A stretch of DNA of 64,000 nt from Caenorhabditis elegans (GCF_000002985.6 NC_003282.8:1302001-1366000); one strand, 5' to 3'; shown: positions 51,701-63,941, counted from the stretch's first letter. The notes: generated from the letters alone by a model not told the origin. Program-made: numbers and translations.

Positions 51701-53295
51701 TTATCTGGAAAGTTTGCTTCTTGGTGGGCACTTGCAGTAGTTGGCATCCTCTCCAGGTGTTCCACTCGGTCCCTGTTGTCCATCGAATCCTGGTGCTCCT
51801 GGAGCTCCATCCTCTCCAGGGCCTCCAGAGGATCCTTGGATCCCTGGAACTCCGCTATTTCCATCATTTCCAGGTTGTCCTGGGAATCCTGGCTGTCCAA
51901 CGGGTCCAGAAGGTCCTTGTGGTCCTGGTGCTCCCTTGGTTCCGTGAGATCCATCACGTCCCTTGTCTCCCGGCTCTCCGTTGTTTCCTGGAGCTCCTGG
52001 CTCTCCACCATATCCTGGATTTCCTGGATGACCTGGGTGTCCGTCTGGACCGCGGAGCCCTGGAGCACCGTCGTTTCCTTTGTCTCCTGGAGCTCCTGGC
52101 GGCCCGGCTGGTCCTGGGAATCCTGGAGCTCCTGGTGGGCACATACGGCATTGTTGATGAGCATCCATATTGATTGATGGGTAGTTTCCTGGAAGTCCTG
52201 GAGCTCCGGCGTCTCCGGCGAGTCCTGGGGTACCGTCGTGTCCTGGGATTCCTTGTGGACCGGCTTCTCCTGGTGGGCAAGCGCTGTTCGAGTTGCAAAC
52301 TGGAAATTTTGAGCAGTTTAGTGTCTATATAACATAATAAAACATCTATTTGCCAGACCCGTGGGTCGAACTGCGGTCTTTTGAGCCTCAGGCAAACCGC
52401 TAACCGACTGAGCCACGCTTTAAGAAAAAATCGAAAATGAGCTAATTTCGGTGTCAAATTAATGGATTTTTCACGGAAAATTCAAATTTTTGTAGGAAAA
52501 CGCTGGAAAAGGTGAGTTTCAAACAGAAATATCACTTAAAAATAAAAAAAAAATCATTTCCGTGGAAAACTTGATTTTTGAAAGTCCCCAAAATTTGGGT
52601 TTTCTGGCAAAAAAATCCGTCAAAAATTGAAATCTTCACCTTAGAAAAAAAGTAAAAAGAATTTTGCCTATACTGTGGGTCGAACCACGGGCGTGTGCGT
52701 GATAGCTTAACCTTTTAGCCACTGAGCCACGCGTTTTTCAAAAAAAGAAATCGGAAAACTCGAGTCCGTTTTTTTGAAAAAAAATCCCAAAATGTGTGGA
52801 AAAACAACGGATTTTTTATAAGAAATTCGATAAAAATCTCCAAAAAAAATAAAATTTTTGACATTTCCGAAATTGAGCCAGATTTTTTGGCTGAAAATAG
52901 TTCAAAATTAAGCAAAAAATCAGTTCTTTCGAAAGAAAATCCCCAATAAATGCGATTTTCCAGCGAAAAATCCACAAAAAATCGGAATGTTTTGAGATTC
53001 CCAGTTTTTTCACGGAAAATTCAAATATCCCACTCTTAAAAAACGTACCGCATTCTCCCGGGCGAGTTGTCTGTCTCTTCTTTCTGGCGAATGGTACAAC
53101 CGACTCTCCAAAGGTCTCGCCACGCATATTTGCCCAAACCTCGTTGTGTAGATCACGGAACTCGTTCATATCGTAGTGAAGCTCTCCGGTGATGTCATTG
53201 ATCTTATTCCATAGTGCTGGTACGAATGTGGAGACGAGGAATAGCGAGGATAGGGAGAAGGCGATCGCCGCGTAGCCAGCCACTCGAGCCGACAT
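51701..53295 (-). CDS. cuticle collagen
   Basis: Secreted structural protein of the nematode cuticle, made in the hypodermis. Two exons: 53049-53295 and 51701-52299; 846 nt, 281 residues, typical for the family. N-terminal non-helical domain with a signal-anchor-like hydrophobic stretch (residues about 8-28), then a conserved region before a subtilisin-like cleavage site ARKKR (70-74). Two Gly-X-Y blocks follow, interrupted and bracketed by cysteine clusters (CNSNSACPPG, QQCRMCPPG), and a C-terminal CKCPP close. The start lies 8 bases after a TTGCAG acceptor (probable trans-splice). The intron holds two tRNA-like elements on the same strand. I think this is col-104 or col-105, from recall of the F58F6 region, not verified. 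Confidence 0.95.
52351..52420 (-). other. tRNA-like element in collagen intron (a)
   Basis: Minus strand: A-box-like GTGGCTCAGTCGGTTAGCGG, then about 30 bases, then CAGTTCGACCCACGGG as a B box. The stems do not close, so it is a tRNA pseudogene or tRNA-derived repeat. Confidence 0.55.
52665..52733 (-). other. tRNA-like element in collagen intron (b)
   Basis: Minus strand: GTGGCTCAGTGGCTAAAAGG followed by GTGGTTCGACCCACAG. Same family as the element 300 bases away. Confidence 0.55.
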
Positions 53296-53413
53296 TTTCC
53301 GAGCTGCAAGAAAAATCGATAAAATTCAAAAATTTTAGGAAAATCGATAAAACACAAGAATAATCGATAATCTAACAACTCAGTCTTAACAAGCAAAAGA
53401 AAAGAAAAATATT

Positions 53414-53488
53414 TGCACGGCCCGGGGGTCGAACCCCTGACCTCCTGCGTGTCAGCTAAACCTCTAACCGACTGAGCCATCGCGACCC
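53414..53488 (-). other. tRNA-like element upstream of first collagen
   Basis: Minus strand: GATGGCTCAGTCGGTTAGAG, then GGAGGTCAGGGGTTCGACCC and a TGCA end. Good A and B boxes but no matching acceptor stem. It lies about 120 bases upstream of the collagen start. Confidence 0.6.
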
Positions 53489-53495
53489 AAATTTC

Positions 53496-55751
53496 AAACT
53501 TGTTGAAAATTGGCCAATATGGGGGTCATGCTAACGGATTTTCAACGAGGAAATCAAAATTCTGACTTAAAATTGATAAAAATTTTTATAACTCAAAGAA
53601 GTAAAATTTTTCCAAAATTTTTTTTTCAAAAATCTCAAACAACGAAACGAACAATGTGAAGATAAAGTGGCTATACAGGAAATGCTTATATAGTATGACA
53701 CCGCCCATTTTTTAAGAAATCACAATGCGAAAGTGACACCCTACAACGGAACCAGTTCGGCAGTGCGCGGCGATTATAGCGGAAGGTCAGAAAATGTCGG
53801 GGGCTGGAATCATCGTGTCAGAAAGGGGCAGATATTGTATTGTGTACTGTGATGAATTACGGGTTTTGTAGGATTTTTGTTAAAATAAGAAATTTGAAGA
53901 AAAATTTGAAAATTTTCGAAAAAAAAGTTTAAGCCAAAATATTATTTTTTCCAAATTAAAAAAAATTTTACTCAACTATTAGTATACAACAAATAGGCTT
54001 AGGCTTAGGCTTAGGCGTAGACTTAGGTTTAGGCTTAGGTTTAGGCTTATTTTTGGGCTTATGCTTATTCTTAGGCTTAGGCTTAGGCTTAGGCTTAGGC
54101 TTACTTTTTTAAAAATAGGCTTAGGCTTGGCGTCAGTGGCGAGCGTTAGATGCTTTTTGTGCTATTACGATAATCCAGAAATAAATAATTCGGTCATGAA
54201 TTTTTTGCTTCTCAAAATCTCGAAAAATTTGAATTATGAATTATGAATATTTTTTAAAGTGCTCAACTGTTACTATGCAAAAATATGACATTTAATTCCA
54301 ATTTTGACATAAACATGTCGAGTTTGAACTATCTAAGTACCATTTAATATTTTTTTCTAGTTAATTGGGCTTTTGAGCTTGTTTAAAAAAATATATTTAG
54401 GCTTAGTCTTAGGCTTAGGCTTAACCTCAAGCTTAGGATCAGGCTTAGGCTTATGCTGAAGCTTACTATTTAGTTTCCAGACATTTCCGATAATCCAGAA
54501 ATCAATAATTCGGTCATCAAAATCTCGAAAAATTTGAATTATAAATCACATTAAAGTCATCAATTTTAGAAAAATTTTCAGTCAGAAATCGCATTTTTTC
54601 AAACCATTAGCATCTTTTTCTACAATAAGATTACTGCAATACTCAATCATCATAGCTTTTGTAATGTTGTTCTACACAAACACTAATATGTTTCATCTAT
54701 GTTCTAACATATGAGGATGTAATTATCATTCTCATTAGACACAACAGAAAGGAGAGGGCAAGAAAAAAACGGTGAGACAAGTGGAACGATAAAGATTTGT
54801 TGGTGGAGATAACGCGGTTACACATCCCTTGTCATTTGTTGAAAATCTGATATTTTTTCAAAAGGGAGTACTCGCATATCTTGTTAATTAAAGTACGTAC
54901 ACAACACTATTCCGTTCAAAAAGAAAGGAGAACCAAACTGCCGAGTATATGCGGTGGTGTTGTAATACAAGTTTCTACAGTTATTACAATTTACTTATGT
55001 GCCCTATTATAATAACAATAGAGTTTAACGTAATGAGTAACGTAATTGAAACTTCTGAACCTTTCAAGGGTTCTAGAATGATTTCAAAATGTCTGTCCAA
55101 AAAATTTGTATATTCTCATGGACTGTTTATTAAAAAGGGATACCTTATAAATAGATCACAACCAAACATTTAGTCCAAGGCTAATTTTTCCATACAAATT
55201 AATTATCTTGTGTTTTCAACTCAATTTAGGTACACTTTAGGTCGATAAATCACCAGATAGGGTACAATTTGGTAGCTGGTCCTCCATCGACCTGAAATGT
55301 ACCTAAATAAGTACAAAACGCAAGATTAATAACATGCATACCCATAATTAGACGGCGATTTCAAACAAGCCACCATAACTTTTTTGAGAAGTTTTTCAAA
55401 AAGTTTCATTATGAAATTCGGTGTTTTCAGACAATTTTGAGTCTAATAAAGAATTAAAACATTTCGATTACACCACCTTTAAAGTATTTTTGAGAAATTA
55501 TTATTTTCTTCCTGAAAATTTGCCAATTGATGGAAAGTTTTGGATGAAAATTTCAAAAAATGGGTCTTCATGCAAACGAGATACAGTAATACTACAGTTC
55601 ACCTATAAACGTTTCGTTGTTTCACCTCGGAAGAATTAAAAAAAAAAACAACATTCTCCTTCGTTTAAACTGACAATTGCGTCCGACTAAGCTAAGCTTG
55701 ACCTACTAAACTAAACTTATGATTTTTTACGGAAAACCAAGTAAACTATAG
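53496..55751. other. intergenic between the two collagens
   Basis: Upstream region of the first collagen (to about 53800), telomere-like tracts, then AT-rich sequence. An 87-bp hairpin-forming inverted repeat lies at 55229-55315 (ATTTAGGTACACTTTAGGTC facing GACCTGAAATGTACCTAAAT). No gene is seen. Confidence 0.6.
53995..54120. repeat. interstitial telomere-like (TTAGGC)n tract
   Basis: Runs of exact TTAGGC, up to five in a row near 54076-54108, mixed with TTAGGT and TTATGC variants. A weaker tract lies at 54399-54470. Confidence 0.9.
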
Positions 55752-55757
55752 TTTATT
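55752..55757 (-). terminator. AATAAA poly(A) signal of second collagen
   Basis: Minus-strand hexamer in GAAATAAACTATAG, about 60 bases after the stop. Confidence 0.75.
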
Positions 55758-55815
55758 TCAAGAATACATATTAATATTCAAAAATTTCAAAAAATAATTC
55801 ATTTCAATAATTATA

Positions 55816-57832
55816 TCATCGCCTGGATCCATCCTCAAAAAATACACCTCCATCAATGGCGCAATATCTGAAAATAAGTAAAATACACGGTGTATGCCTT
55901 CAAAAAGTACAGTACTACTATTGTTTATAGTCACATTCACTCACTTTGGACAAATCCCCTTCTCTCCTGAATCTCCAGATAATCCCGGTTGTCCCCGAGC
56001 TCCTGGCGGCCCATCGTTTCCAGGAATTCCAGATGCACCGGGTGGGCCTTTCGGTCCGGGTAACCCGGGCGGCCCCTCTTCGCCAAGATCCCCAGGATCC
56101 CCGTGCGCACCTGGTGGTCCAGGCTCACCAGGAGGTCCTGGCGCGCCTGCCCTATACGCCACTGGCTCTGCGTTAACACCAGGCTGTCCGGTTATTCCCT
56201 GGGCGCCAGGTAGCCCAGGCTCCCCAGGAGGACCTGTGGGTCCTGGCGGCCCGGGCTCCCCGTCCATGCCCCGCTCGCCCGGGTTACCCGGCTGGCCGAT
56301 GTCACCCGGGGCGCCCTGAGGTCCCGGTTTGCCCGGAGGACCTGCAGGACAAGGAGAGCACGGTGGCGGGGTAACTAGCTCACACGGCTGCTGGGGTGGT
56401 TTGCCGGGGTTGCCAGGCATCCCAGGAACACCGGGCTTACCCGGGCGGCCTGGACGCCCTGGTTCGCCCGTTGGCCCAGGGGCGCCCTGTATACAGCACC
56501 CATCGCACTCGTCAGTGTCGAGAAGGCTACCATAAGCCTGACGGGTAGTTCGGTTTCTTGGGATTTGTTTGAATTGCTGCACTTCTCCGTAGATGTCTCT
56601 GGCGGAATTCTGAAAATCATGCGTTTTTTTTAATCCTCAAATGCCTACAGGAGTTATGCTCTGGAATTTAAACTAATAAGCTATTTTTGAGTTTTTATTG
56701 AAATAAAGTCATGACTAGGCTTTCTTTATGTCACGTGGTGTCAGGCTGTCCAATCACGGTTTGATCTACAAAAATTGCGGGAGTTTTTTGCCAAAAAAAG
56801 ATGTGACTTCAGCCCGTCCTTAACCATGCAACAACAGTTAAGAACTCTGCGTCTCTTCTCCCGCATTTTTTGTAGATCAACGTAGATCAATCCAAAATGA
56901 GGCAATCTGACACCACGTGTTATTTTGGGTCCCGCCAAGAAAACTTCAGGTTACTGTAGTTTGCCTGGCGGGACCCAAGGGACGAGCTCAATTCAGATTC
57001 CACAAGGAAAACTCCAAAAACTCACCCTGCAAAACTCGATCTCGCCTTGCAAAGAAGTTTTGGCATTGTTTATATAGTAATAGATCATGGGAAGCGATAG
57101 GCATACCTGAAAATTGGATTCTGGACAAAAAAGTAAAATGTAAAGCTTACCGACAAAATTGCAACAAAACTGAATGAAATCGCAGAGTATGCAATGAATC
57201 GATAGGCTTTGACCTGGAAAAACATGGGAAATTGTGGTTTATCGATGCGCCATGTCTTGAGTAGTTTGACTGCTACATAGTAGCTCCGTTAATTTTGAAG
57301 ATATCGAGAAAGTTCTAAAATTGTAGGAAAACTTATGTGTAACTATGTATATTTTGTCATTTCACATATTATCGATAAAACCGAGTTTTGTTAAAGTTGA
57401 AAAGCTGTAATTTATCGTTTTTGGCAGCTGATATCTCGGTTTATTTTTGCAATATCGGAAAAATTTTAATTGCAAAATTTTAGAAAAACATACAAAGATT
57501 ATTCTCTCAATGGAAAATTTTTGAGATATGAGCTGTCAAAACTTAAAAATACAAATTTATCGATGCACCATGTCGAAATAGTTTTGCCAGCTTATATCAC
57601 TATTTGTTCAAGATTTGCAAATAATGTTAATTACAAAACAATTAGGAGTCAAAGTTTATCGATGCACCATGTCCCCCATCCCATCTTTACAAAATTATGA
57701 ATAATCTAGTAAAAAATATTCTGTTAATTAAAAAAACTATTTGATATCACCAATGGACACTGCAAAATAGAGGAATATAAAAATTACTGTAAATAAAAAA
57801 TCAAGTACCTTCAATTCCGGATCCATACCCAT
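55816..57832 (-). CDS. cuticle collagen
   Basis: Five exons: 57809-57832, 57151-57213, 57026-57106, 55945-56609, 55816-55867; 885 nt, 294 residues. The first exon is only 8 codons (MGMDPELK). Exons 2-3 encode a hydrophobic signal-anchor segment from AYSAISF to CLPMIYYYI. Exon 4 starts with [10 protein letters not shown] and a basic processing-type RNRTTR, then a cysteine cluster CDGCC and a long Gly-X-Y domain interrupted by [13 protein letters not shown] and by a short [11 protein letters not shown] gap. The final exon encodes a short non-collagen tail, [16 protein letters not shown]. The multi-exon 5' end is unlike the simple neighbour, so the two are not a recent duplication. Intron 3 contains a palindromic MITE. 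Exact col number not assigned. Confidence 0.93.
56732..56919. mobile_element. 188-bp palindromic MITE in collagen intron 3
   Basis: Ends CACGTGGTGTCAG and TGACACCACGTG are inverted, with inner inverted segments TTTGATCTACAAAAA and TTTTTTGTAGATCAACG. It resembles a common C. elegans palindromic repeat known to me by sequence. A second small palindrome (GGGTCCCGCC / GGCGGGACCC) follows at 56926-56978. Confidence 0.85.
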
Positions 57833-60800
57833 CCGCTAAGGGGTCTTACAAGGAATAATAGTCACCTCGAGTGTCGGACTAATGACTTTTCCTTTATACT
57901 TACTCCCTCTCCATCGGCGACCAGTTACTTTACCGCAAATTAGTCAAGCAGCTAATTATTGTCCACCGCCGCAAAAAGTGGTGGACTACGGCTTTCATGG
58001 TAATGGAGGAATATTCTAAGATCTTTTCCACAAAATTTGTCTAGGAAGGAAAACCATAGAAAATCCGAAAAAAAATTCCAGAAAAAGCTACATAAAATTT
58101 GATAAGAAAAATTTTAAAAAATTCATAGATGCACCATGTTTTGTGAAGAAATCAAAAAAACTCAAATTGTGCCTTTTTTTTTGAAAACGTATAGCAAAGA
58201 AAAAATCTCAGAAAAATTCAATAAAATTCAAACAAATTCTAGAAAATTTCGTTTTAGAGAGTTCTATTTAAAAAAAAAACTCAAAAATATTCCAGGTAAT
58301 TTCTAAATTTTTAGTGAATTTCAAAAAAAATTAGAACGTGTAGAATGTGTAGAAAAAAAATCTAGAAAATCTCAAAATTCCGAGACAATAAATCCAAAAA
58401 AAAAATTTAATCTGGTAAATAAAAGAAATTTTCATAAAATTCTAAAAAGTCTTTTATTTTTTGATAATTTTTTTTTTCAAAAAATCTAGAAAATTTCCAA
58501 AAAATTTTCAAATTCTTCCTGAAACATTCCAAATTTTATATTTAAAATTCAGAAAAAATTGGAAAATTTCATAACCTTCTAGGAAATTCCAGAATGTTCC
58601 AAAAAATTTAAAAATTTTTAAAAATTCCAAAAAAAATTCTATAAAATACAACAACTTTTTTGTTGCTTCCAGAAATTTTCTAAAAATTCCAGAATATTTT
58701 TAAAAAAATTCCAAAAAATTCTAGAAAGCTCTACAATTTATTCCAGAAATCTAAGTATTCCTGGGAATTTTCACAAAAGTTCCAAAACCCCTAACTTCTT
58801 ATTTTTTTCTTCAAATTTAGCGTTCAAATCTCAAAGGGGCTCCGTCAAACGAAGGGTACGGTAACTACCAAAAGGCGCATCACATTTTGACACCCTACTG
58901 ATTGAATATGTCAAAAAGCGGCAAAAAGCATATGTTTTGGAGGAAGTCGACGTTTTTGATGACGGGGTGTCAGGAAGATGTCAAAGACCGCTGGAGGGTG
59001 ACAAGAAGCATGGAATTTTAAATTTGGTTCTTTATTTCAATTTGTATAAACTTGTATAATTTTAGAAGTTTTCAGAAAATGGTTGTGAAGTCTTAAAAAT
59101 TTCCAGATGATAGAAAATTTAAAAAATCATAAAAATTTTCGAAAATCTCAGAAAAAAATTCCAGAAATTCACACTAGTTTGCAGAATTTTTTAAAAATGC
59201 CAGAAATTTCAGAAAAACCCGAAAACTGGTATTTTTTAGTACTTCGAAAGTTGCAAAAAATATTTTTTTTAATACAGAAAAAATTAATTTCCAGAAATTC
59301 TAGAAAATTCCAGAAAAGTTCAAAAATTTCCATAAAATTTGAAATTTTTCCGAAAAATCCCAGAAAATCCTAGAAAATTACGAAAATTCCAAAAACTGCC
59401 ACCAAAATTTGTGGAAAATTCTTTTAAAATCCAGAAATTTTCAGAAGAGAATTGTAGAAATGTTGGGAAAATTTTAATAACATCTGAATTATATTAGAAC
59501 GGTCTTTATAATACCAAAAATATGCTACAACAATTCTAGAAAATTGGAAATACTACCAAAAAAATAAAAATTACAAAATTTCCAGAATATTCTGAAGAGT
59601 TCTAGATATTTTCAAAAAATTCTAGATGTGTCTGGAAATATTGACGAGCTTCTCAACTTTCCAGAAGTTATGGAACAAATTCTAATAAAATATTTCCGAA
59701 ACGTTTCAGAAAATTCCAAAAAAAGTTCTAGTTCAGTATTCAGTAAGCACTGGAAACATTTAGAAAATCCCAACAATTTCCACAAAAATTCCAATCCTTA
59801 CTTGCAAAAAATTTAAATTTCCAAATCAATAGTGAACCCTCGCAGGTCCTCTCCACCCATTTTCTCGATCTGATTTTGTGTGATGGCGCAACAATTCGAA
59901 CAACAAGAAAAGCTTCCGTAAGAGAGAAATAGCACGCGAAAAACAAGAGACCGCAGACACGACAGGTGTGCTTTCGTCGGTCTCCGTGTGCAGAAGATGC
60001 AATGGCAGGAGTGACCTATTGGTGAGGGTGGTCGGCGGCGGGGGGGAGCATGATCAGATGTATAGTAGTAGGGGGGATATCAGCTGAGCAGGAGAAGAGC
60101 TGCTGGGGGGGAGCATGGGTGTCCAGACAGCTTGATCAGCCAGAGGCAGAGAGGTGAGAAATGTGCAAAAACTGATGGTTAGCTAGGTTTTGAGCAAGTG
60201 GAGGTCCAAGATATGGTGCATCGATAAATGAAAGAAAAAGTATCATAAACTTGTACACATCATTATCTCATTATAAGCCAACGAGCCAAAAGTGGAGGTT
60301 AACCACACCTTTGGCTTATTTAAAAAATAAAACATTGAGCGAATTGTACGTTACAGTTTACTTTAAAATATACAAATTATTTAAAAAATGCGGTGGACAA
60401 CGTTGCCAAAACAAGGTGTTTGATATGGTGCATCGATAAATTACCGATTCTCAACTTCAACAACTTATACCTTATTTTTCATCAGTTTTAACAATTAAAC
60501 ATTTGCATAATCTTACAGTAAAACCTTTTTGATATCTAGAAAATTGCTCAAGATATGAGCCGTTCAAGACATGGTGCATCGACTGGACTTTGGCGGCTCG
60601 TAAGCCTTTCGTTTGTATTTTAAAGCTTTCCTAAGTTTCTGAAAACTTAAATGCTTATTATCTCAAAAATCAACCGCGATAGAAGATGCCGAAGTGGATA
60701 GGTGCAAGACATGGTGTATCGACTATTGCAGATCTTTTGGTACTTTTCCGATTTCTGCCCACCCCCCCCCCCCCCCCCCCAAAATGTTTTTTACTAAAGT

Positions 60801-62768
60801 ACCGTACCGTTTTCCAGACACAATATCAACATACGAGTCAAATTGGCAAGACAAGAGATTCCATGACAAACAGGCGCGGTTTGAGGACGTGACGCCTACC
60901 TGAAACCTGCTCGCCTCGCGCCTGCCTTTTGCCTATTTGCTGCATTTTACCGTGAATTTTCAAATTTCAAATATTCAAATTCCTATCAATTTGTTGAAAA
61001 TCAAATTCTAAATGGAAAATAAGTCGGAGGCCGCCTTAAGGTCAGGCAGGTAGGCGCTTGAACGCCTACATGAGGGAGGTAGGCAAGACAAATTTTAAAA
61101 AGGTCCCCAAAAAAATCCCGCGAACACCAGAACAGCAGAAAAAAAACAGCTCTACCTCCGGTTCTCGACACATGGCACGTCTGGCGCCCCGCCATCACAA
61201 CATAAAGAGGTGGTCATTGTCAGGACCACACACACACACACACAACTACTACTATACTATGTGATCCGAACCCCTATCCAGGTGATCCGATTGTACAATT
61301 TCATTGATACACTGTATTTTTTCTTTTTCAATTGCCGACTACTTTGGCAGCTTATATCTTGGTAAAATTTGTAGAAAAAAAACAAATACTTTGTCAGTTG
61401 AGAAGTTTATAAAACTAATAACACCCGAGTTATAATTTATCGATGCACCATGTCTACGAGGTTCATTTTTGGAATTTTGAGAACATTTTACCTGCAAAAC
61501 TGTAGAAAAGCATTTAGCAAATATTTTCAGCTGCAACTTTTTGATAGTCTCTAGTACTCTGCAACTGCACTGCAATTTTACAACACTTTTTGCTCAAGTT
61601 GTTAAATTTATTATTTTTTTAATTGAGCCAAATTCGTGGTTAATTTCCACTTTTTTACAGCCAATTTGACCCTCTTTTCCAAAATTCTCCCCCAACTGAT
61701 CAGCTGTATGATGTCTAGAGATAAATATATTCCCCTCTGGCCCGTGAGGCTCATTACAACCGGGACCCCCGCAGCGATTGCATATTCTCACGGGCGTGTA
61801 CTACTGGGGGGGAGGGGGGAACGGGAAGGATATTTTAAAATATATTTCGAAGAAAAGACCCACTTTTTGTGTTGCTCTCCTTCACTAACATATGATGATG
61901 ACCTTGCTGTACTTTTTTTGTTGTTGGATGTTTTACGAAAATTATTTTACTCAAAATTTTCATGGCGCATCGATATTTTCAACATAATCTTGAATTTTTA
62001 TAATTTTTTGAAATTTTTTTTCAATTAAAAAAAAATATTTGCAAAATCATGATGCATCGGTATTTTCTAGACAACTTTAAAATTCTAATAATTTTTTGGA
62101 AATTTTACGAAAATTTTTTTACTCAAAATTTTCATGGCGCATTGCTATTTTCTACAGAATCTTGAATTTTTATAATTTTTTGAATTTTTTTTTCAATTAA
62201 AAAAAAATTTGCAAAATCATGATGCATCGATATTTTCTAGACAATTTTAAAATTCCAATAATTTTTTGGATATTTTACGAAAATTTTTTAACTCAAAATT
62301 TTCATGGTGCATCGATATATTTTACAGAATCTTTAAAATGTTCGAAATTTTTTGAAATTTTTCAAAAAAAATTTTGCAAAACCATGGTGCATCGATATTT
62401 TCTCAAAAATCTTAAAATTTTAATAATTTTTCGAAATTTTTTTCCCCAATTTTTCTATTAATACATTTGCAAAACCATGGTGCATCGATATGACAAAATG
62501 TTTAATTTTCTACAACTTTTTTGAAATTTTAAAATATTAAACTTTAAAATAAGATTTTTTCTTGAAATTTTGGGTTTTATAACAGTTTTTCAGAATTTAT
62601 TGATGGATTTTTTGTAAAATTAAATTTCTCAAAAATTTTTTAGAGTTTCTAGTAATGTCTAACATTTTCAGACATTTTTTAGAGCATTTTAAAAGAACTT
62701 TCTAGAAATTGTCTTTTTTTTCGGAATCTCACAACATTTTCCTCCCAAAGTATTCATGGTGCATCGAA
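57239..62768. repeat. cluster of 17 CATGGTGCATCGATA motifs
   Basis: Near-identical 14-17-mers at about 57239, 57559, 57656, 58126, 60211, 60424, 60570, 60710, 61437, 61961, 62048, 62132, 62219, 62302, 62383, 62476 and 62755. The first four and the 61437 copy are in the reverse orientation. Between 61961 and 62490 they are spaced 81-93 bases apart within a diverged tandem repeat. Confidence 0.9.
60762..60780. repeat. C19 homopolymer tract
   Basis: Nineteen consecutive C, preceded by CCCA. On the minus strand this is a G19 tract able to form G-quadruplexes. Confidence 0.95.
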
Positions 62769-63190
62769 ATGAAGCGACAAAATTCCGAATTTTTTTAGAA
62801 TTTTCTGAAACTTCTCCGGAATACATCGTAAGCCCCTCATTTAAAAAAAATTATTTTTCAGTAAAAATTTGTATTTTTCCTATATATATATTTGGTATTT
62901 ACAATAACACATCTTCCGAATAACCCTCTAATTTTTTTGCGGATACAAAATAGAAATCAACCGACTAAATTGTTGTATTCATCTTTTACCCGGTTTTCAC
63001 AAAAATATGTATATATATTTGGCTTTTTGGAATAACAAGTAGTTATGCATATTGATAGTGATTACTAAATTTGGCAAACAGAAAAATATGTGGTTTTCAG
63101 GAGTTTTTACTAGAAAATTCGAATTCTCCACAAAAAAATCAGTTGATTTGACCCCCATATTGGCATGTTTCCGGAAAGTTTGAAAAATGT

Positions 63191-63263
63191 GTCGCAGTGG
63201 CTCAACTGGGTAGAGGTTGGGCTTCGACTCAGAAGCCCGGGGTTCGAACCCCGGGTGTGGCGA
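63191..63263 (+). other. tRNA-like sequence (probable tRNA pseudogene)
   Basis: Seventy-three bases with a perfect B box GGTTCGAACCCC, an A box GTGGCTCAACTGGGTAGAGG, and ends that pair in part (TCGC with GCGA). The anticodon arm is abnormal (GGGCTTC facing GAAGCCC leaves a 6-base loop), so it is probably not a working tRNA. Confidence 0.6.
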
Positions 63264-63867
63264 TTTTTTTTAATTTGATGTGTCTTGCAATATTTGCTAT
63301 AAAAGTTTAGTTGATGTTAAATATAAGGCACGAAATTTCGAATTGGAGCATTTATTTTGCTCAGGAACGTTGGAAAATTCAGTTTTCAGTATAATTGTTT
63401 TCATGAGTGTCAAAGTTTCATGTTCTGCACCCCTCCCCACCGGGAAAAAATTTCGTACATTTTTTTGTACAAAATTGTGCACTTTTTCTCACACACACGA
63501 AAAAATAATATCAAAAGGGAAAAGCCATTTCTCTCTGTGTGTGTATATTAGGACACAACGGTCAAAAAACAAACATAGAGAGAAGACGACCGGGGACGAA
63601 AAGCATTGATATCAGAAGAGTGATAACAAAAATATCGCAAAATTTGTACGATCAGCTGTGTGAAACACTGTACTAACTGTGCAGTTTGCTGTTAATGATA
63701 AAATTTGTCGAAATTTAGTACATTTTTGCCATTATTAAAAAATTTAACAAAAAAACTTTTTAATTTTTGAAAAAAATTTTTTTTTGAAACTTTCAATTTC
63801 TCTGTAAATCCCAAAATCTATTTTTAAACAACATTTTAATACTTGCTAGCCAGTTAGAAAGAAAGAT

Positions 63868-63941
63868 GCACGCACGAGGGCTCGAACCCTAGACCTCCAG
63901 AGCCTCAGCCAAACCTCTTACCAGTTGCGCCACTGCGCCCC
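63868..63941 (-). other. tRNA-like sequence (probable tRNA pseudogene)
   Basis: Minus strand begins GGGGCGCAGTGGCGCAACTGG and contains GGGTTCGAGCCC, with A and B boxes at tRNA spacing. The acceptor stem does not pair well. Confidence 0.55.

Noticed and set aside
51721..52177. Open frames opposite both collagens
   Set aside because: Gly-X-Y coding repeats leave the opposite strand open. Only the minus frames have the N-terminal anchor, processing site, cysteine clusters and splice sites.
53414..53488. Functional tRNA gene upstream of the first collagen
   Set aside because: Internal promoter boxes are good, but the ends GGGTCGC and GGGCCGTGC do not form an acceptor stem and the T stem has mismatches.
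58800..60000. TTCCAGAAAATTC-rich sequence as another heat-shock-element array
   Set aside because: Spacing of GAA and TTC is irregular here, unlike the strict 5-base alternation at 43793-43984.
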